Below are positions 51,234 to 59,540 of a DNA stretch of 64,000 nucleotides, piece after piece. This stretch comes from Mycobacterium asiaticum DSM 44297 (GTDB lineage Bacteria; Actinomycetota; Actinomycetes; Mycobacteriales; Mycobacteriaceae). Below the pieces are notes generated by a model that worked only from the letters and a program-made list of their open reading frames with translations, ran no database searches and was not told the origin of the DNA. Position numbers and translations under genes: made by a program. The stretch is from the NCBI RefSeq assembly GCF_000613245.1, contig NZ_HG964936.1, forward strand, positions 1,105,172-1,169,171. The letters run 5' to 3'. How positions within the stretch are numbered: position 1 is the stretch's first letter; each line of letters starts with the position of its first letter.

Positions 51234-52069
51234 GGTCGACTCCTCCGGTGAGTAACGCAACGGAGATAACTATATCCGAATACGAGAACCAGCATTTCCA
51301 GGCGTCCAGATGAGAGGCTTGTGTAGTGACCGCCGTCGACACTCAGGGTCTGACCAGTTATATACCGTGCTGCGGGGCCAACCAGAAAGGCGACCGCCGA
51401 TCCGATGTCATGTTCCGGGTCCCCGATGCGCCCCAGCGGGATCCGGCGCGAAAGTCGTTCTTCCATGGCAGGTTCGGCTTTGATCGCCGCGGTCATCGCA
51501 GGCGAGTATGCCATCGGGGAGACAGCGTTCACGGTGATGAGGTGCGCAGCCCATTCCCGGGCGAGACTTTTTGCGAAGCCGCGCAGTGCACCCTTCATCG
51601 TGGCGTACAGCGGAAGCGTCGCGCTGCCCTCGACGCCCGCCGGCGAGGTCATGACCAGGAAGGTGCCGCCTTGCTTTCGGAGGGCCTCGAACGCGGCTGT
51701 GGCGCAATGCCGCGCGCCGCGGAGCGACACCGCGAAGTGCTGCTCCCAGAGTCCCCGGTCGACTGCTTGCAGTTCATGCGGCTGGCTGGACAAATTGCTC
51801 GTGGCGTTGTGCACCACTGCATCGAGGCGGCCGGTTGTTGTGACCGCGACGTCTACCGCATCCGCCACCGCCGCAGCATCGGTTACGTCGCAACAAGCCC
51901 ACGTGGCAATGTGTCCACGGGACGTAATCTCCTCAACCGTTGCCAGTCCCGTCTGCGACCGGGTCGCGACGATCACGTGCGCCCCTTCCGAGGCCAAAGC
52001 CAGCGCGATGCCGCGGCCGACACCTGCGCCCGCTCCGGTCACCAGGGCCGTCAGACCGGAGAGCGTCAC
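51128..52069 (-). CDS. SDR with readthrough C-terminus over the next gene's start
   Basis: A 313-aa frame. Residues 1 to about 260 are a good SDR: LVTGAGAGVGRGIALAL near 8, VVHNATSN near 84, YATMKGALRGF near 150 and the usual end ITGQTLSVDGGHY near 245. Then no stop occurs; the frame continues about 60 residues through the operator at 51284 and the amidohydrolase start (51233), ending at 51128. This tail is not SDR-like (RLEMLVLVFGYSYLRC). Loss of the original stop is the simplest reading. The GTG at 52069 overlaps the upstream SDR stop by four bases. Confidence 0.75.
   Translation of the reverse strand: MTLSGLTALVTGAGAGVGRGIALALASEGAHVIVATRSQTGLATVEEITSRGHIATWACCDVTDAAAVADAVDVAVTTTGRLDAVVHNATSNLSSQPHELQAVDRGLWEQHFAVSLRGARHCATAAFEALRKQGGTFLVMTSPAGVEGSATLPLYATMKGALRGFAKSLAREWAAHLITVNAVSPMAYSPAMTAAIKAEPAMEERLSRRIPLGRIGDPEHDIGSAVAFLVGPAARYITGQTLSVDGGHYTSLSSGRLEMLVLVFGYSYLRCVTHRRSRPWRMNKHSRSGMPTTTCTRPSMPTPATCRRSTPKR
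51284..51299. promoter_or_regulatory. Operator-like inverted repeat
   Basis: GAGAA-CCAGCA-TTTCC, one to two mismatches. It lies 50 bases upstream of the amidohydrolase GTG (51233), next to a minus-strand TATAGT element, and inside the readthrough tail of the SDR frame. Confidence 0.6.
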
Positions 52070-52665
52070 GGCAGCATCATCGATCCGCCATCGACGATGA
52101 TTGTGTCGCCGACGAGGTGGCCGAGGTGTGGCTGCAGTAGGAATTTCACGGCCTCTACAACTGATCGCACAATTGACGGGTCGTCTGGGAGGGCGGGAGC
52201 GGACAAGTGGTTCGCGGCAGCCGCGAGTTGTGGAGCGAATAGTTGCAGGGGGGCCGCCACGGCGTTGACGACGACACCTTGTGAGGCCCATTGGCGCGAG
52301 GCCGATTTCGCCATCGCGCGGATGCCCTCGATGGCGGTGGTGTAAGCCACCAGTCCGGCGGCGCCGGCCATGCCGATCGTCGGCAGCACCAAGACGATCC
52401 GTCCCTGGGCATGCCGCACCGACAGCCGGGCGTGTTGCAGCGCAGTGAGCGTGTCCCACATAGTGGCATCGACGATCCGGTCCCAGTCATCGGTGTCGAG
52501 TGTGTTGAGCGGCTCAGCCGCGGGATCCACGCCGACGACTATGACGACTCCGTCGGCCTGGGGCAGCTCGGGTTCGGTGGGGTCTATGACGCCCGCGTCC
52601 AAGCCGGCGGCCAGCGCCGCCGACAGTTCTCCGGCCGGTGCTATGACGACCGTTGCGGTGGACAT
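52066..52665 (-). CDS. Short SDR-like protein with degenerate cofactor loop
   Basis: A 199-aa SDR-fold protein lacking most of the N-terminal Rossmann loop: it starts MSTATVVIAPAGELSAAL without GxxxGxG. YTTAIEGIRAM near residue 115 has Tyr but no Lys at +4 (YTTAI), and GDTIIVDGGSMMLP is the usual end. It is thus probably a catalytically weak or structural partner of the SDR it overlaps (52066-52069). ATG at 52665, one base after the upstream stop. Function inferred only from fold and context. Confidence 0.7.
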   Translation of the reverse strand: MSTATVVIAPAGELSAALAAGLDAGVIDPTEPELPQADGVVIVVGVDPAAEPLNTLDTDDWDRIVDATMWDTLTALQHARLSVRHAQGRIVLVLPTIGMAGAAGLVAYTTAIEGIRAMAKSASRQWASQGVVVNAVAAPLQLFAPQLAAAANHLSAPALPDDPSIVRSVVEAVKFLLQPHLGHLVGDTIIVDGGSMMLP

Positions 52666-52666
52666 G

Positions 52667-53095
52667 TCAGCGACGAGGAACGGCTGACTGCCTGGCCACA
52701 CGTTCGTCGTGGATTCTCACCAACTCCCGGAAGCCGATGCGCTGATACCGGGGTTTGGGCTGGATGCCCCATTCGTCTTGCGCCGTGCGTTGGCCGGCGG
52801 CTTCCGGTGGGCCGCCGAACGGGGGGCCGCCCATCGGATAGGGATGGTGGCATTCGAGTGAGTCATCGGAGAAGCGCACCTTCAGCAACTCACTGCATAT
52901 CTCGGTCAGGGACAGCGTCGGCCAGCCGTACCAGACTGCCATCACCGGAACCGTCATCGAGCCTTCGATGACCAATCCGAAGAGACAGACATACAACCCT
53001 CGTTTGAGCCATCGGTGCATCCGTGCCCAGGTAGACGTCGTGCCGATCGGTAGTGCTGCGGCCGGAGCCGTTGCTTGCGAGCTGGTTTCAGACAC
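52667..53095 (-). CDS. Membrane-anchored hypothetical protein (142 aa)
   Basis: A 142-aa protein with one hydrophobic helix at about residues 33-55 ([23 protein letters not shown]) and a soluble C-terminal part with Pro/Gly-rich [14 protein letters not shown] do not recognise a family. It lies between a five-helix membrane protein and an SDR-like gene in one operon, and may be a subunit of a membrane complex. GTG at 53095. Confidence 0.7.
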   Translation of the reverse strand: MSETSSQATAPAAALPIGTTSTWARMHRWLKRGLYVCLFGLVIEGSMTVPVMAVWYGWPTLSLTEICSELLKVRFSDDSLECHHPYPMGGPPFGGPPEAAGQRTAQDEWGIQPKPRYQRIGFRELVRIHDERVARQSAVPRR

Positions 53096-53120
53096 CGCGA
53101 CCCTTCCTTGTCAGTGCAGG

Positions 53121-53804
53121 CTAGTCGGAGAAGATTTCCCGGTTGACGGTGTGCAGGTAAGGGATGGCCAGAAAGGGTGTGATGTAGAAGATGTTGAACG
53201 CCCACCAGCCGAGTACCGGCAGCCCGACGCCGGCATATCTGACGTCCGCGTACATCGTCATGTTGAAGATGTAGCCGGTCCACACGACGATCCCGAACCA
53301 GCATGTGACGATGAGCCACTGATGCCCCCAGCGCTTCATCTGCAGGAAAGCGATGGCCGCGGCAATCCGCATCGGGAATGCGATCAGGACGCAGACCATG
53401 ACCCAGGCCTTTTCGCCGGGCGCGCCGGCGCCGCCGATCCAAAGTTCGTTGTAGTGCCAGAAATAACCGGCGTCGATCAGGTTGCCCCAAGCGGTGAATA
53501 CGGTGCGGGTGATCAGGGCGTGGTTGGCGAACAGGTCGAGCGCCCAACCGACGCTGTTGAGGGCGGCGTCCAGGATGACGACGTATCCGATGAGGGTGAC
53601 CATCGTCGGACGGACGGAAAGTCCGTCGCGCTGCGCCTTCCTCAGCAAGTAGAGTCCACGGCAGAACACAACCAGGCCGACAATGCCCAGAACCAGGGTG
53701 CCCATCAGTGCGGTGCCCGCGATCAACCATCGGTCGGCCCGTCGCTGTGTCTGGTGAGTCTGATCCTCGTGTTGGTCGATGGCGCGTGACTGGCTCAGCG
53801 TCAT
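53121..53804 (-). CDS. Five-helix membrane protein, unknown family
   Basis: A 227-aa integral membrane protein with about five segments (near residues 28-52, 66-88, 130-150, 158-180 and 193-216). Aromatic/polar blocks such as GYFWHYNELW and FNMTMYADVRYAG lie between segments. I cannot name the family; the appearance recalls membrane isomerases or cyclases but this is not evidence. It is flanked by two microprotein genes and a one-helix protein in one operon under an operator copy. Confidence 0.75.
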   Translation of the reverse strand: MTLSQSRAIDQHEDQTHQTQRRADRWLIAGTALMGTLVLGIVGLVVFCRGLYLLRKAQRDGLSVRPTMVTLIGYVVILDAALNSVGWALDLFANHALITRTVFTAWGNLIDAGYFWHYNELWIGGAGAPGEKAWVMVCVLIAFPMRIAAAIAFLQMKRWGHQWLIVTCWFGIVVWTGYIFNMTMYADVRYAGVGLPVLGWWAFNIFYITPFLAIPYLHTVNREIFSD

Positions 53805-53810
53805 AGTCGA

Positions 53811-53930
53811 CTACCAGTCCCTGGTCAGGTACATCTGGAGCTGGATAGCGAACATCGCAATCAGCATGCCGTAGATGAAGATCTGGAAAGCGATGAGCCC
53901 GCGTCGGCGCCGTCGGTCTTGATCATCCAT
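53811..53930 (-). CDS. Microprotein with one transmembrane helix (39 aa)
   Basis: The frame from ATG 53930 to TAG 53811 encodes 39 residues: a basic start MDDQDRRRRRG, one hydrophobic helix LIAFQIFIYGMLIAMFAIQL, and a short YLTRDW end. Positive-inside topology is clear. It sits 6 bases before the five-helix protein and 45 bases after a second microprotein, so both are likely made and may be small subunits of the same membrane assembly. Function unknown. Confidence 0.65.
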   Translation of the reverse strand: MDDQDRRRRRGLIAFQIFIYGMLIAMFAIQLQMYLTRDW

Positions 53931-53975
53931 GTTCCTGGCCTCAGTGTCGGTGAAAGAGTCTGTGCCACAGATAAA

Positions 53976-54083
53976 TCAAAACGTTCCTATGTTCGCCAGC
54001 ATCCAGTAGAAGAATGCGACCAGGCCGCACATGACTGCCCATGTCACCGCCATGCGGACCAGTTCCTGCCACACGATCGACAC
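53976..54083 (-). CDS. Microprotein with one transmembrane helix (35 aa)
   Basis: The frame from GTG 54083 to TGA 53976 encodes 35 residues: MSIVWQELVRMAVTWAVMC, then GLVAFFYWMLANIGTF, one hydrophobic helix over residues about 10-30. A GGAGCGGGAG ribosome site lies just before the GTG; a second GTG at 54074 is possible. It would be the first cistron after the 54137 operator on the minus strand, heading the membrane operon down to 50055. Confidence 0.6.
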   Translation of the reverse strand: MSIVWQELVRMAVTWAVMCGLVAFFYWMLANIGTF

Positions 54084-54136
54084 CTCCCGCTCCGAAAGTC
54101 CTATCGTCCCGTGAGAGTAACATCACTCTCGATAAT

Positions 54137-54152
54137 GAGAGTAATTGTTCTC
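54137..54152. promoter_or_regulatory. Operator-like inverted repeat
   Basis: GAGAG-TAATTG-TTCTC, one mismatch. It lies between the microprotein operon (minus, from 54083) and the NAD-epimerase-like gene (plus, from 54176). Confidence 0.6.
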
Positions 54153-54175
54153 AACCGACAGGGCGGGGTGGGTGA

Positions 54176-55237
54176 GTGGTGAAGGTTCTGGTAACCGGCG
54201 CGTTCGGTTTGGTGGGCACCCAGACGGTAGTCCAACTGCATCAGCGGGGTGCCGCAGTGGTGGCCACCGACCTGTGTACGCCGGGCAATCAGAAGGCCGC
54301 GCGTCGCCTGCCGGGGTCCGTCGACGTGCGCTGGGCGGATCTCACCGACCGCGCGCAGGTTGAGGGCCTGCTCGCAGCGGTAGCTCCGCAAGTGATCGTT
54401 CACCTTGCCGCCGTCATTCCCACCGCGAGCTATCTGAATTCCGCGCTGGCCCAGCGCGTCAACGTCGACGCCACCCGGTCAATGCTGGCGGCTGCCGAAC
54501 ACCTGCCCGACCGCCCGCGCTTCGTCTACGCATCAAGTGTCGCGGTCCATGGTTCGCGCAATCCGCACCGGAACGAATTGCTTCGCGCTGACTCGCCGCT
54601 TCAGCCGGTCGAGTCCTACGGAGGCCAGAAGCTGGAGGCGGAGCGTTTGGTGCGTGTCTCGCAATTGGACTGGGTGGTACTGCGGCTCGGCGCGGTGGTC
54701 AGTACCAGGCTGCGGTCCCTGCCTATCAGCGCCGACGTGCTGTTCCTGGAGTGGTCGGCGCCCTCGGACGGCCGTATCAATACGGTCGACGCGCGTGACG
54801 CCGGCAGCGCCTTCGCGGCTGCCGCAACCTCCGACATCAGCGGCGAGATTTTCATGATCGGTGGCGATGAAAGCCATCGCCAGTTGCAAGGCGAGATGGG
54901 GCCGGCAATGGCCGCGGCCATGGGACTGGTCGACTGCTATCCGGTGGGCCGGCTCGGTAATCCGAACGACGACAGCGCGTGGTTTGTCTGTGACTGGATG
55001 GACACCGCGCGGGCGCAGGAGGCACTCGGGTTTCAGAACCATTCCTGGCCGAGCGTGCTTGCCGAGATCCGCGCGCGCGTCGGCAGATGGCGGTTTCTAT
55101 TGGCCGCGCTACGGCCGATTGTCCGGCTAATACTCAAGCGGCGGATGCCTTACCGGGGTCTGCCTGGTGTCTATGCCGACCCGTGGACGCTGGCCAGCCG
55201 GCGGTGGCCTGGCGTGCAACTCGAGATCACGACATGA
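54176..55237 (+). CDS. NAD-dependent epimerase/3-beta-HSD-like extended SDR
   Basis: A 353-aa extended SDR. VLVTGAFGLVGTQ near residue 5 is the NAD loop, VHLAAVIPTASYL near 75, and SYGGQKLEAE near 143 the Tyr-Lys pair (YxxxK). The C-terminal half has a strongly basic RLILKRRMPYRGLP segment. This class includes sugar epimerases and 3-beta-hydroxysteroid dehydrogenase-like enzymes; in this island a hydroxysteroid/terpenoid role is plausible but not proven. GTG at 54176 (or 54179). Its 3' end overlaps the convergent ligase by 11 bases. Confidence 0.82.
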   Translation: MVKVLVTGAFGLVGTQTVVQLHQRGAAVVATDLCTPGNQKAARRLPGSVDVRWADLTDRAQVEGLLAAVAPQVIVHLAAVIPTASYLNSALAQRVNVDATRSMLAAAEHLPDRPRFVYASSVAVHGSRNPHRNELLRADSPLQPVESYGGQKLEAERLVRVSQLDWVVLRLGAVVSTRLRSLPISADVLFLEWSAPSDGRINTVDARDAGSAFAAAATSDISGEIFMIGGDESHRQLQGEMGPAMAAAMGLVDCYPVGRLGNPNDDSAWFVCDWMDTARAQEALGFQNHSWPSVLAEIRARVGRWRFLLAALRPIVRLILKRRMPYRGLPGVYADPWTLASRRWPGVQLEITT

Positions 55238-56687
55238 CTGATTCAGCAAGCGCCGCCAACTCGCGCTTGACAACCTTCCCAACATCGTTGCGCGGCAAGC
55301 GATCCAGAAAGACAAACCGCACTGGCACGCGATAGGGCGTCAATCGGTCGCGGCACCAGGACATCAGATCGGATTCGGTGAGTGCCGGGTCGGTACGTAC
55401 CACGAATGCCCAGGGCACCTCGCCGAGCCGTTCATCAGGAACCCCGACCACCGCGGCTTCGCGCACCCCGTCGGCGCCGGCCAGCACATCCTCGACCGCG
55501 CCGGGAAACACTTTCAGCCCACCGCGATTGATCATGTCCGAGACCCGGCCGTCAAGCCACAGGAAGCCGTCGTCGTCGAACCAGCCGAGGTCTCCGGTGT
55601 GGAACCAACCGTCGTCGGTCAGCCTGTCGAGAAAAGCGGGATCGACCCTGCGTGCCGCGGTGGTCGGGGTGCGCACCAGCACCTCGTCGTCGGCAATGGT
55701 CACGTCGATGCCGGGCAGCGGACGCCCGGCGGAACCCAGCTTGATCTCGCCCCACTCGCGCGCGTCCGCTGCCGACCAACCGACCACTTCACCGCCCAGT
55801 TCGGTTTGGCCGTACGAGTTGAGCACGGCAACGCCGAATTTGGCCCGGAAGCGGCGAGCCTGTGCCGGTGACAGTGGGGCGGTGATCGACCGGACGATCT
55901 TCAGTGGCGACAGGTCGGTGACTTCGTCGTCATGAAGCACCATCGTCAATGCTGCCGGCGGTAACACGGTGGAGCGCAACTGATAGCGCTTGACCATCGC
56001 GGCGAAATCCGTTGCGGCGAAACGCTCCATCAGGACCACACCCGAACCCGCCCGGAATGCGAACAGCACCTGGTAGATGCCGGCCCACAGGGACAGCGAT
56101 AGCGGAACCAGGTTCGGCATCGGCGGCCGGTTCCCCTGTCTCTCGGTAGATCTGGGGCCGCGAAGTTTCTCCAGCAGGCGGTCGATCAGGTCGAGCACGG
56201 TGCCGTGACGCAGCGGCACCGGCTTGGGCGCTCCGGTCGTCCCGGAGGTGAACTGCAGCAGAGCGACATCGGCGTCGTACCGGCGCGGATCGGTCGGTTG
56301 CCGGGTGCCGGAGTCCACCGACCAGTGCAGGTCCGTACCGGTGAGCAGGGTCAGTCCGAATCGTGAGAAGCGTTGCTTGAGTTCGGGAGTCGTGATGACG
56401 GCGTGCGGCCGTAGAGTGTGCAGCTGCGAGGCCAGTTCCTGATCGGCGGCCCGCGGGTTGAGTGGTGTGTAGACCCCGTCGGCTCGCCAGACGCCGAACA
56501 GTGCGGCAACGGTGATCGCATCGTTGGGCAGCATGGCGGCGACCACCTGGCCGGGTGACAAGCCGGACTCGGCGAGCAGCGTGCCAAGTTCGGTTGCGCT
56601 CGCGGCCAAGTTGGCACTGGAAAAGTCTTTGGTCAGCGTGTGCACGGCTATGTCAGGCAGGCCGTCCAGCAACTCCACCAGGCTCAC
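55227..56687 (-). CDS. Acyl-CoA synthetase/AMP-ligase (FadD-like)
   Basis: A 486-aa ANL ligase, a little short for the family. The P-loop is FTSGTTGAPKP near residue 145, the adenylate block NSYGQTELGG near 296, the hinge GRVSDMINRGGLKVFP near 386 and the terminal Lys in NDVGKVVKREL near 468. It is the last gene of the six-gene minus operon from 61598 (MaoC, crotonase, FadE, two crotonases, ligase). Coupled to the crotonase upstream by a 4-base overlap. Likely makes the CoA thioester that this operon then oxidises. Confidence 0.9.
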   Translation of the reverse strand: MSLVELLDGLPDIAVHTLTKDFSSANLAASATELGTLLAESGLSPGQVVAAMLPNDAITVAALFGVWRADGVYTPLNPRAADQELASQLHTLRPHAVITTPELKQRFSRFGLTLLTGTDLHWSVDSGTRQPTDPRRYDADVALLQFTSGTTGAPKPVPLRHGTVLDLIDRLLEKLRGPRSTERQGNRPPMPNLVPLSLSLWAGIYQVLFAFRAGSGVVLMERFAATDFAAMVKRYQLRSTVLPPAALTMVLHDDEVTDLSPLKIVRSITAPLSPAQARRFRAKFGVAVLNSYGQTELGGEVVGWSAADAREWGEIKLGSAGRPLPGIDVTIADDEVLVRTPTTAARRVDPAFLDRLTDDGWFHTGDLGWFDDDGFLWLDGRVSDMINRGGLKVFPGAVEDVLAGADGVREAAVVGVPDERLGEVPWAFVVRTDPALTESDLMSWCRDRLTPYRVPVRFVFLDRLPRNDVGKVVKRELAALAESVMS

Positions 56688-57484
56688 GAATCACTCACCA
56701 GTGGTTGCCAGTTCGGCGGCCTCTTGTCCGCGAATGCCTGCGGGCCCTCGTTTTGGTCCGGGTGCCCCCACATCGACGTCAGATGCTTGGCGCCGGCTCG
56801 GCATGCATCCGTCAGTCCGTACTCCAGCGCACCCCACAACGCCCGCTTGGTGGCCCGCATCGCCGCCGGGGAATTCCGGGCGATCTTCTCGGCGAGCTCC
56901 TGCGCCACATCGCGTAACTTCTCGGGCGGATCGACCACCTCGCTGATCATGCCGAGTTGGTAGGCGCGCTGAGCGGTCAACCGTTCATGACTGCCGACCA
57001 GCGCCATCCGCAGCACGGCCTCGGCGGGCACCTTGCGCATCAGGGCAATCGTTTCCAGTGCGGAGACCTGGCCGATGGACACGTGTGGGTCGACGAATGT
57101 CGCATCCGATGCGGCGATCACTACATCGGCGTCGGCCACCCAATGCAGACCACCGCCCGCACAGACGCCGTTGACTGCGGTGATAACGGGTTTCCCGACG
57201 TCGCAGTGCCAGGCGGTGAGCTTGAGATCGAGGGTGCGCATGGTCTCCTGGAACTGCAGTACCGCCTCGCCGTCGAGCTCGTCGACGTCGGCGCCCACCT
57301 GGAAGGCACGACCGTTCCCGGTGTGGACGATGACGCGGACATCGGGGTCAGAGTCCAATTGCCGCCATGCTCTCGGGAATTCGTTTCGCATCGCGGCGTC
57401 GTACGCGTTGAGCCGGTCCGGTCGGTTGTTGATGATCCACCCGACGGGTCCGCGCCGCTCGACGATCAGCCGCTGAAATGTCAT
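56684..57484 (-). CDS. Crotonase-family protein (tandem copy B)
   Basis: A 266-aa crotonase-fold protein. CAGGGLHWVADADVVIAASDATFVDPHVSIGQ (in parts: GGGLHWVADAD near residue 110, DPHVSIGQ near 132) is the active-site region. At the two positions where enoyl-CoA hydratase has Glu, both copies here have His (GGGLH, DPH). So it is probably not a classical hydratase; hydrolase or isomerase chemistry is possible. The ATG at 57484 begins the fold; 57481-57484 overlaps the other copy. Adjacent to the ligase at 55227. Confidence 0.85.
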   Translation of the reverse strand: MTFQRLIVERRGPVGWIINNRPDRLNAYDAAMRNEFPRAWRQLDSDPDVRVIVHTGNGRAFQVGADVDELDGEAVLQFQETMRTLDLKLTAWHCDVGKPVITAVNGVCAGGGLHWVADADVVIAASDATFVDPHVSIGQVSALETIALMRKVPAEAVLRMALVGSHERLTAQRAYQLGMISEVVDPPEKLRDVAQELAEKIARNSPAAMRATKRALWGALEYGLTDACRAGAKHLTSMWGHPDQNEGPQAFADKRPPNWQPLVSDS

Positions 57485-58296
57485 TGGACCTCCAGTGCGT
57501 CGGCGGGTGGTTGCCACTGCGGGATTCGTTTGGCGTGCCAGGCCCGGACGCCTTCGGCGTGATCGGGGTGGTTGCGCAACCGCCAAATCTCCTCCGCTGC
57601 TTCACTGCGGGCCTGGGTGAGTCCGACTTCCAGAGACCGCCACAGCGCCTTCTTGGTGGCACGCACCGCCGTGGGTGAGTTGAGGGCGATGGCCGCAGCC
57701 AGCCGGGCTGCCGCTTCCCGAAGCTGATCGCCGGGTACGACTTCGGAGACAATCCCCAACTCGTAGGCGCGTTGGGGCGAGATGCGCTCACCGTTGCCGC
57801 TGAGCGCCATTCGCGTAATTGCCTCCATCGGAGACTTCCGCAACAGGGTGATCGCCTCGTATGCCACCGCCTGACCCACCGATACATGGGGATCAACGAA
57901 AGATGCTGACCGAGCGGCGATCACGATATCGGCGTCAGCCACGAGATGTAGTCCGCCGCCCGCACACACGCCGTTGATCGCCGCGATCACCGGCTTCGAC
58001 ACCTGACAGTGCCACGACGAGATCTTCAGCGCGGCGTCTCTGGTCCGCCGCGAATGCCGGCGCATGGCTGCTTTGTCCCGTGCCACCTGTACGACGTCCA
58101 TACCGGTGCAGAACGCCTTGCCGTTGGCGGTATTGACGATTACCCGCACCTCGGGATCGCCGTCGAGATCGGCCCATGCCGCCTCGAGCTCGTCAAGCAT
58201 CAGTGCATCGAAGGCATTGCCTGCCTCCGGACGATTCAGAATGAGCCATCCAATGCCTTGTGACTTTTCCACGATCAGCCGCTGGTAGGTGCTCAC
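57481..58296 (-). CDS. Crotonase-family protein (tandem copy A)
   Basis: A 271-aa crotonase-fold protein, tandem paralog of 56684 (GGGLHLVADAD near residue 118, DPHVSVGQ near 140). The same two active-site positions are His in place of Glu. The GTG at 58296 overlaps the FadE stop (GTGA), which settles the start over an in-frame upstream ATG at 58317. The pair probably works as separate steps or as a heteromer. Substrate unknown. Confidence 0.85.
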   Translation of the reverse strand: MSTYQRLIVEKSQGIGWLILNRPEAGNAFDALMLDELEAAWADLDGDPEVRVIVNTANGKAFCTGMDVVQVARDKAAMRRHSRRTRDAALKISSWHCQVSKPVIAAINGVCAGGGLHLVADADIVIAARSASFVDPHVSVGQAVAYEAITLLRKSPMEAITRMALSGNGERISPQRAYELGIVSEVVPGDQLREAAARLAAAIALNSPTAVRATKKALWRSLEVGLTQARSEAAEEIWRLRNHPDHAEGVRAWHAKRIPQWQPPADALEVQ

Positions 58297-59540
58297 GAGC
58301 GCGGAACATCCTTCCACGGCTTGCCCTTCCAGGGGTCGGGCTCCCTGGGTAGGCCGAGCACACGCTCACCGAGGATGTTCTTGTTGATGTCGGTCGTACC
58401 GCCCTCGGTTGCGTTGGCGAGGCTGCGCAGCATGCCGTGAACTTCGGGCGGCAATGCATCCGGATCATCGGTGGCCGGCCAGGCGACGGCCGCGGTCCCG
58501 AGCAAGTCGACCATCAAATCCTGAATCTGCTGGTTGAGACTGGCTTGGTGCACCTTGCCAATCGAGGACGCCGCACCGGGGGACTGCCCGGCCGAGAGTG
58601 CGGAACGCACGCGGGCGTTGGTCCACCCGCGGACCCGCTCTTGGGCCCACAGGCGCATGATCTTGCCCCGAATGACAGGGTCCGGCCACCGCCCCGTCTC
58701 CTGAGCCAGCGTGATCAGGCGTTCGGCGCTGAAGCCGCCGAGGCGTCCCATTCCGCCGGACCCCGAGCCCGACACCATCTGGCGCTCGCTGGAAAGCGTT
58801 GACGCACTGACCCGCCAGCCATCGTTGAGTTCACCCACGCGGTGCGCGTCCGGGACCCGGGCACCGTCCAGGAACACCTCGTTGAACTCGCATTCACCGG
58901 TGATCTGGCGCAACGGGCGCACCTGCACGCCGGCCTGGTGCATATCGAGCAGAAAGTAGGTGAGGCCCTTGTGCTTTGGCTGCTGCGGGTCGGTACGCGC
59001 GAGCAGCATCGCGAAGTCGGCCTCATCGGCCCAGGTGGTCCACACCTTTTGCCCGGTGATCACCCAATCATCCCCGTCCGGCACGGCTCGGGTGGCCAGC
59101 GAGGCGAGATCGGAGCCGGCGCCGGGTTCACTGAACAGCTGGCACCACTTCTCCTCGTTGTGCACTATCGGCGGCAGGAATCGAAGCCGCTGCTGCTCGG
59201 TGCCGTGGCTGAACAGCGCAGCAGCGGCGTTGTTGAGGCCCAATGGGTTGAGCCGGTTGAGGCGCAACGGTCGCAAGACCTCTTCGATTGCCCGAGCGGC
59301 AGCGTCGCTGATGCCCAGTCCACCGTATTCGGGCGGCCAGGTGGGCACGACCAATCCCGATCGGGCGAAAGCCGGGTACCAGTGCCGGTAGTCGGTAACG
59401 CTGCGGACCGCCCGTAGGGCACCGGGCCCTGCGGCGGCTGCTGTGCGCCAAGCCTGCGGTACCTCGGCGGCGACCCACTGCTCCACGGCCGCGACGACCT
59501 CGGCGACGCTGTCGCCGTCGGTGACCGATACCCGCATCAT
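58293..59540 (-). CDS. Acyl-CoA dehydrogenase (FadE-like)
   Basis: A 415-aa acyl-CoA dehydrogenase. PPEYGGLGISDAAARAIEE near residue 68, SEPGAGSDLASLATRA near 137, WVITGQKVWTTWADEADF near 160 and TEGGTTDINKNILGERVLG near 378. A C-terminal WKGKPWKDVPRS tail is typical of one mycobacterial FadE subgroup. The ATG at 59540 overlaps the crotonase stop by four bases (ATGA). Third gene of the operon starting at 61598. Confidence 0.88.
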   Translation of the reverse strand: MMRVSVTDGDSVAEVVAAVEQWVAAEVPQAWRTAAAAGPGALRAVRSVTDYRHWYPAFARSGLVVPTWPPEYGGLGISDAAARAIEEVLRPLRLNRLNPLGLNNAAAALFSHGTEQQRLRFLPPIVHNEEKWCQLFSEPGAGSDLASLATRAVPDGDDWVITGQKVWTTWADEADFAMLLARTDPQQPKHKGLTYFLLDMHQAGVQVRPLRQITGECEFNEVFLDGARVPDAHRVGELNDGWRVSASTLSSERQMVSGSGSGGMGRLGGFSAERLITLAQETGRWPDPVIRGKIMRLWAQERVRGWTNARVRSALSAGQSPGAASSIGKVHQASLNQQIQDLMVDLLGTAAVAWPATDDPDALPPEVHGMLRSLANATEGGTTDINKNILGERVLGLPREPDPWKGKPWKDVPRS

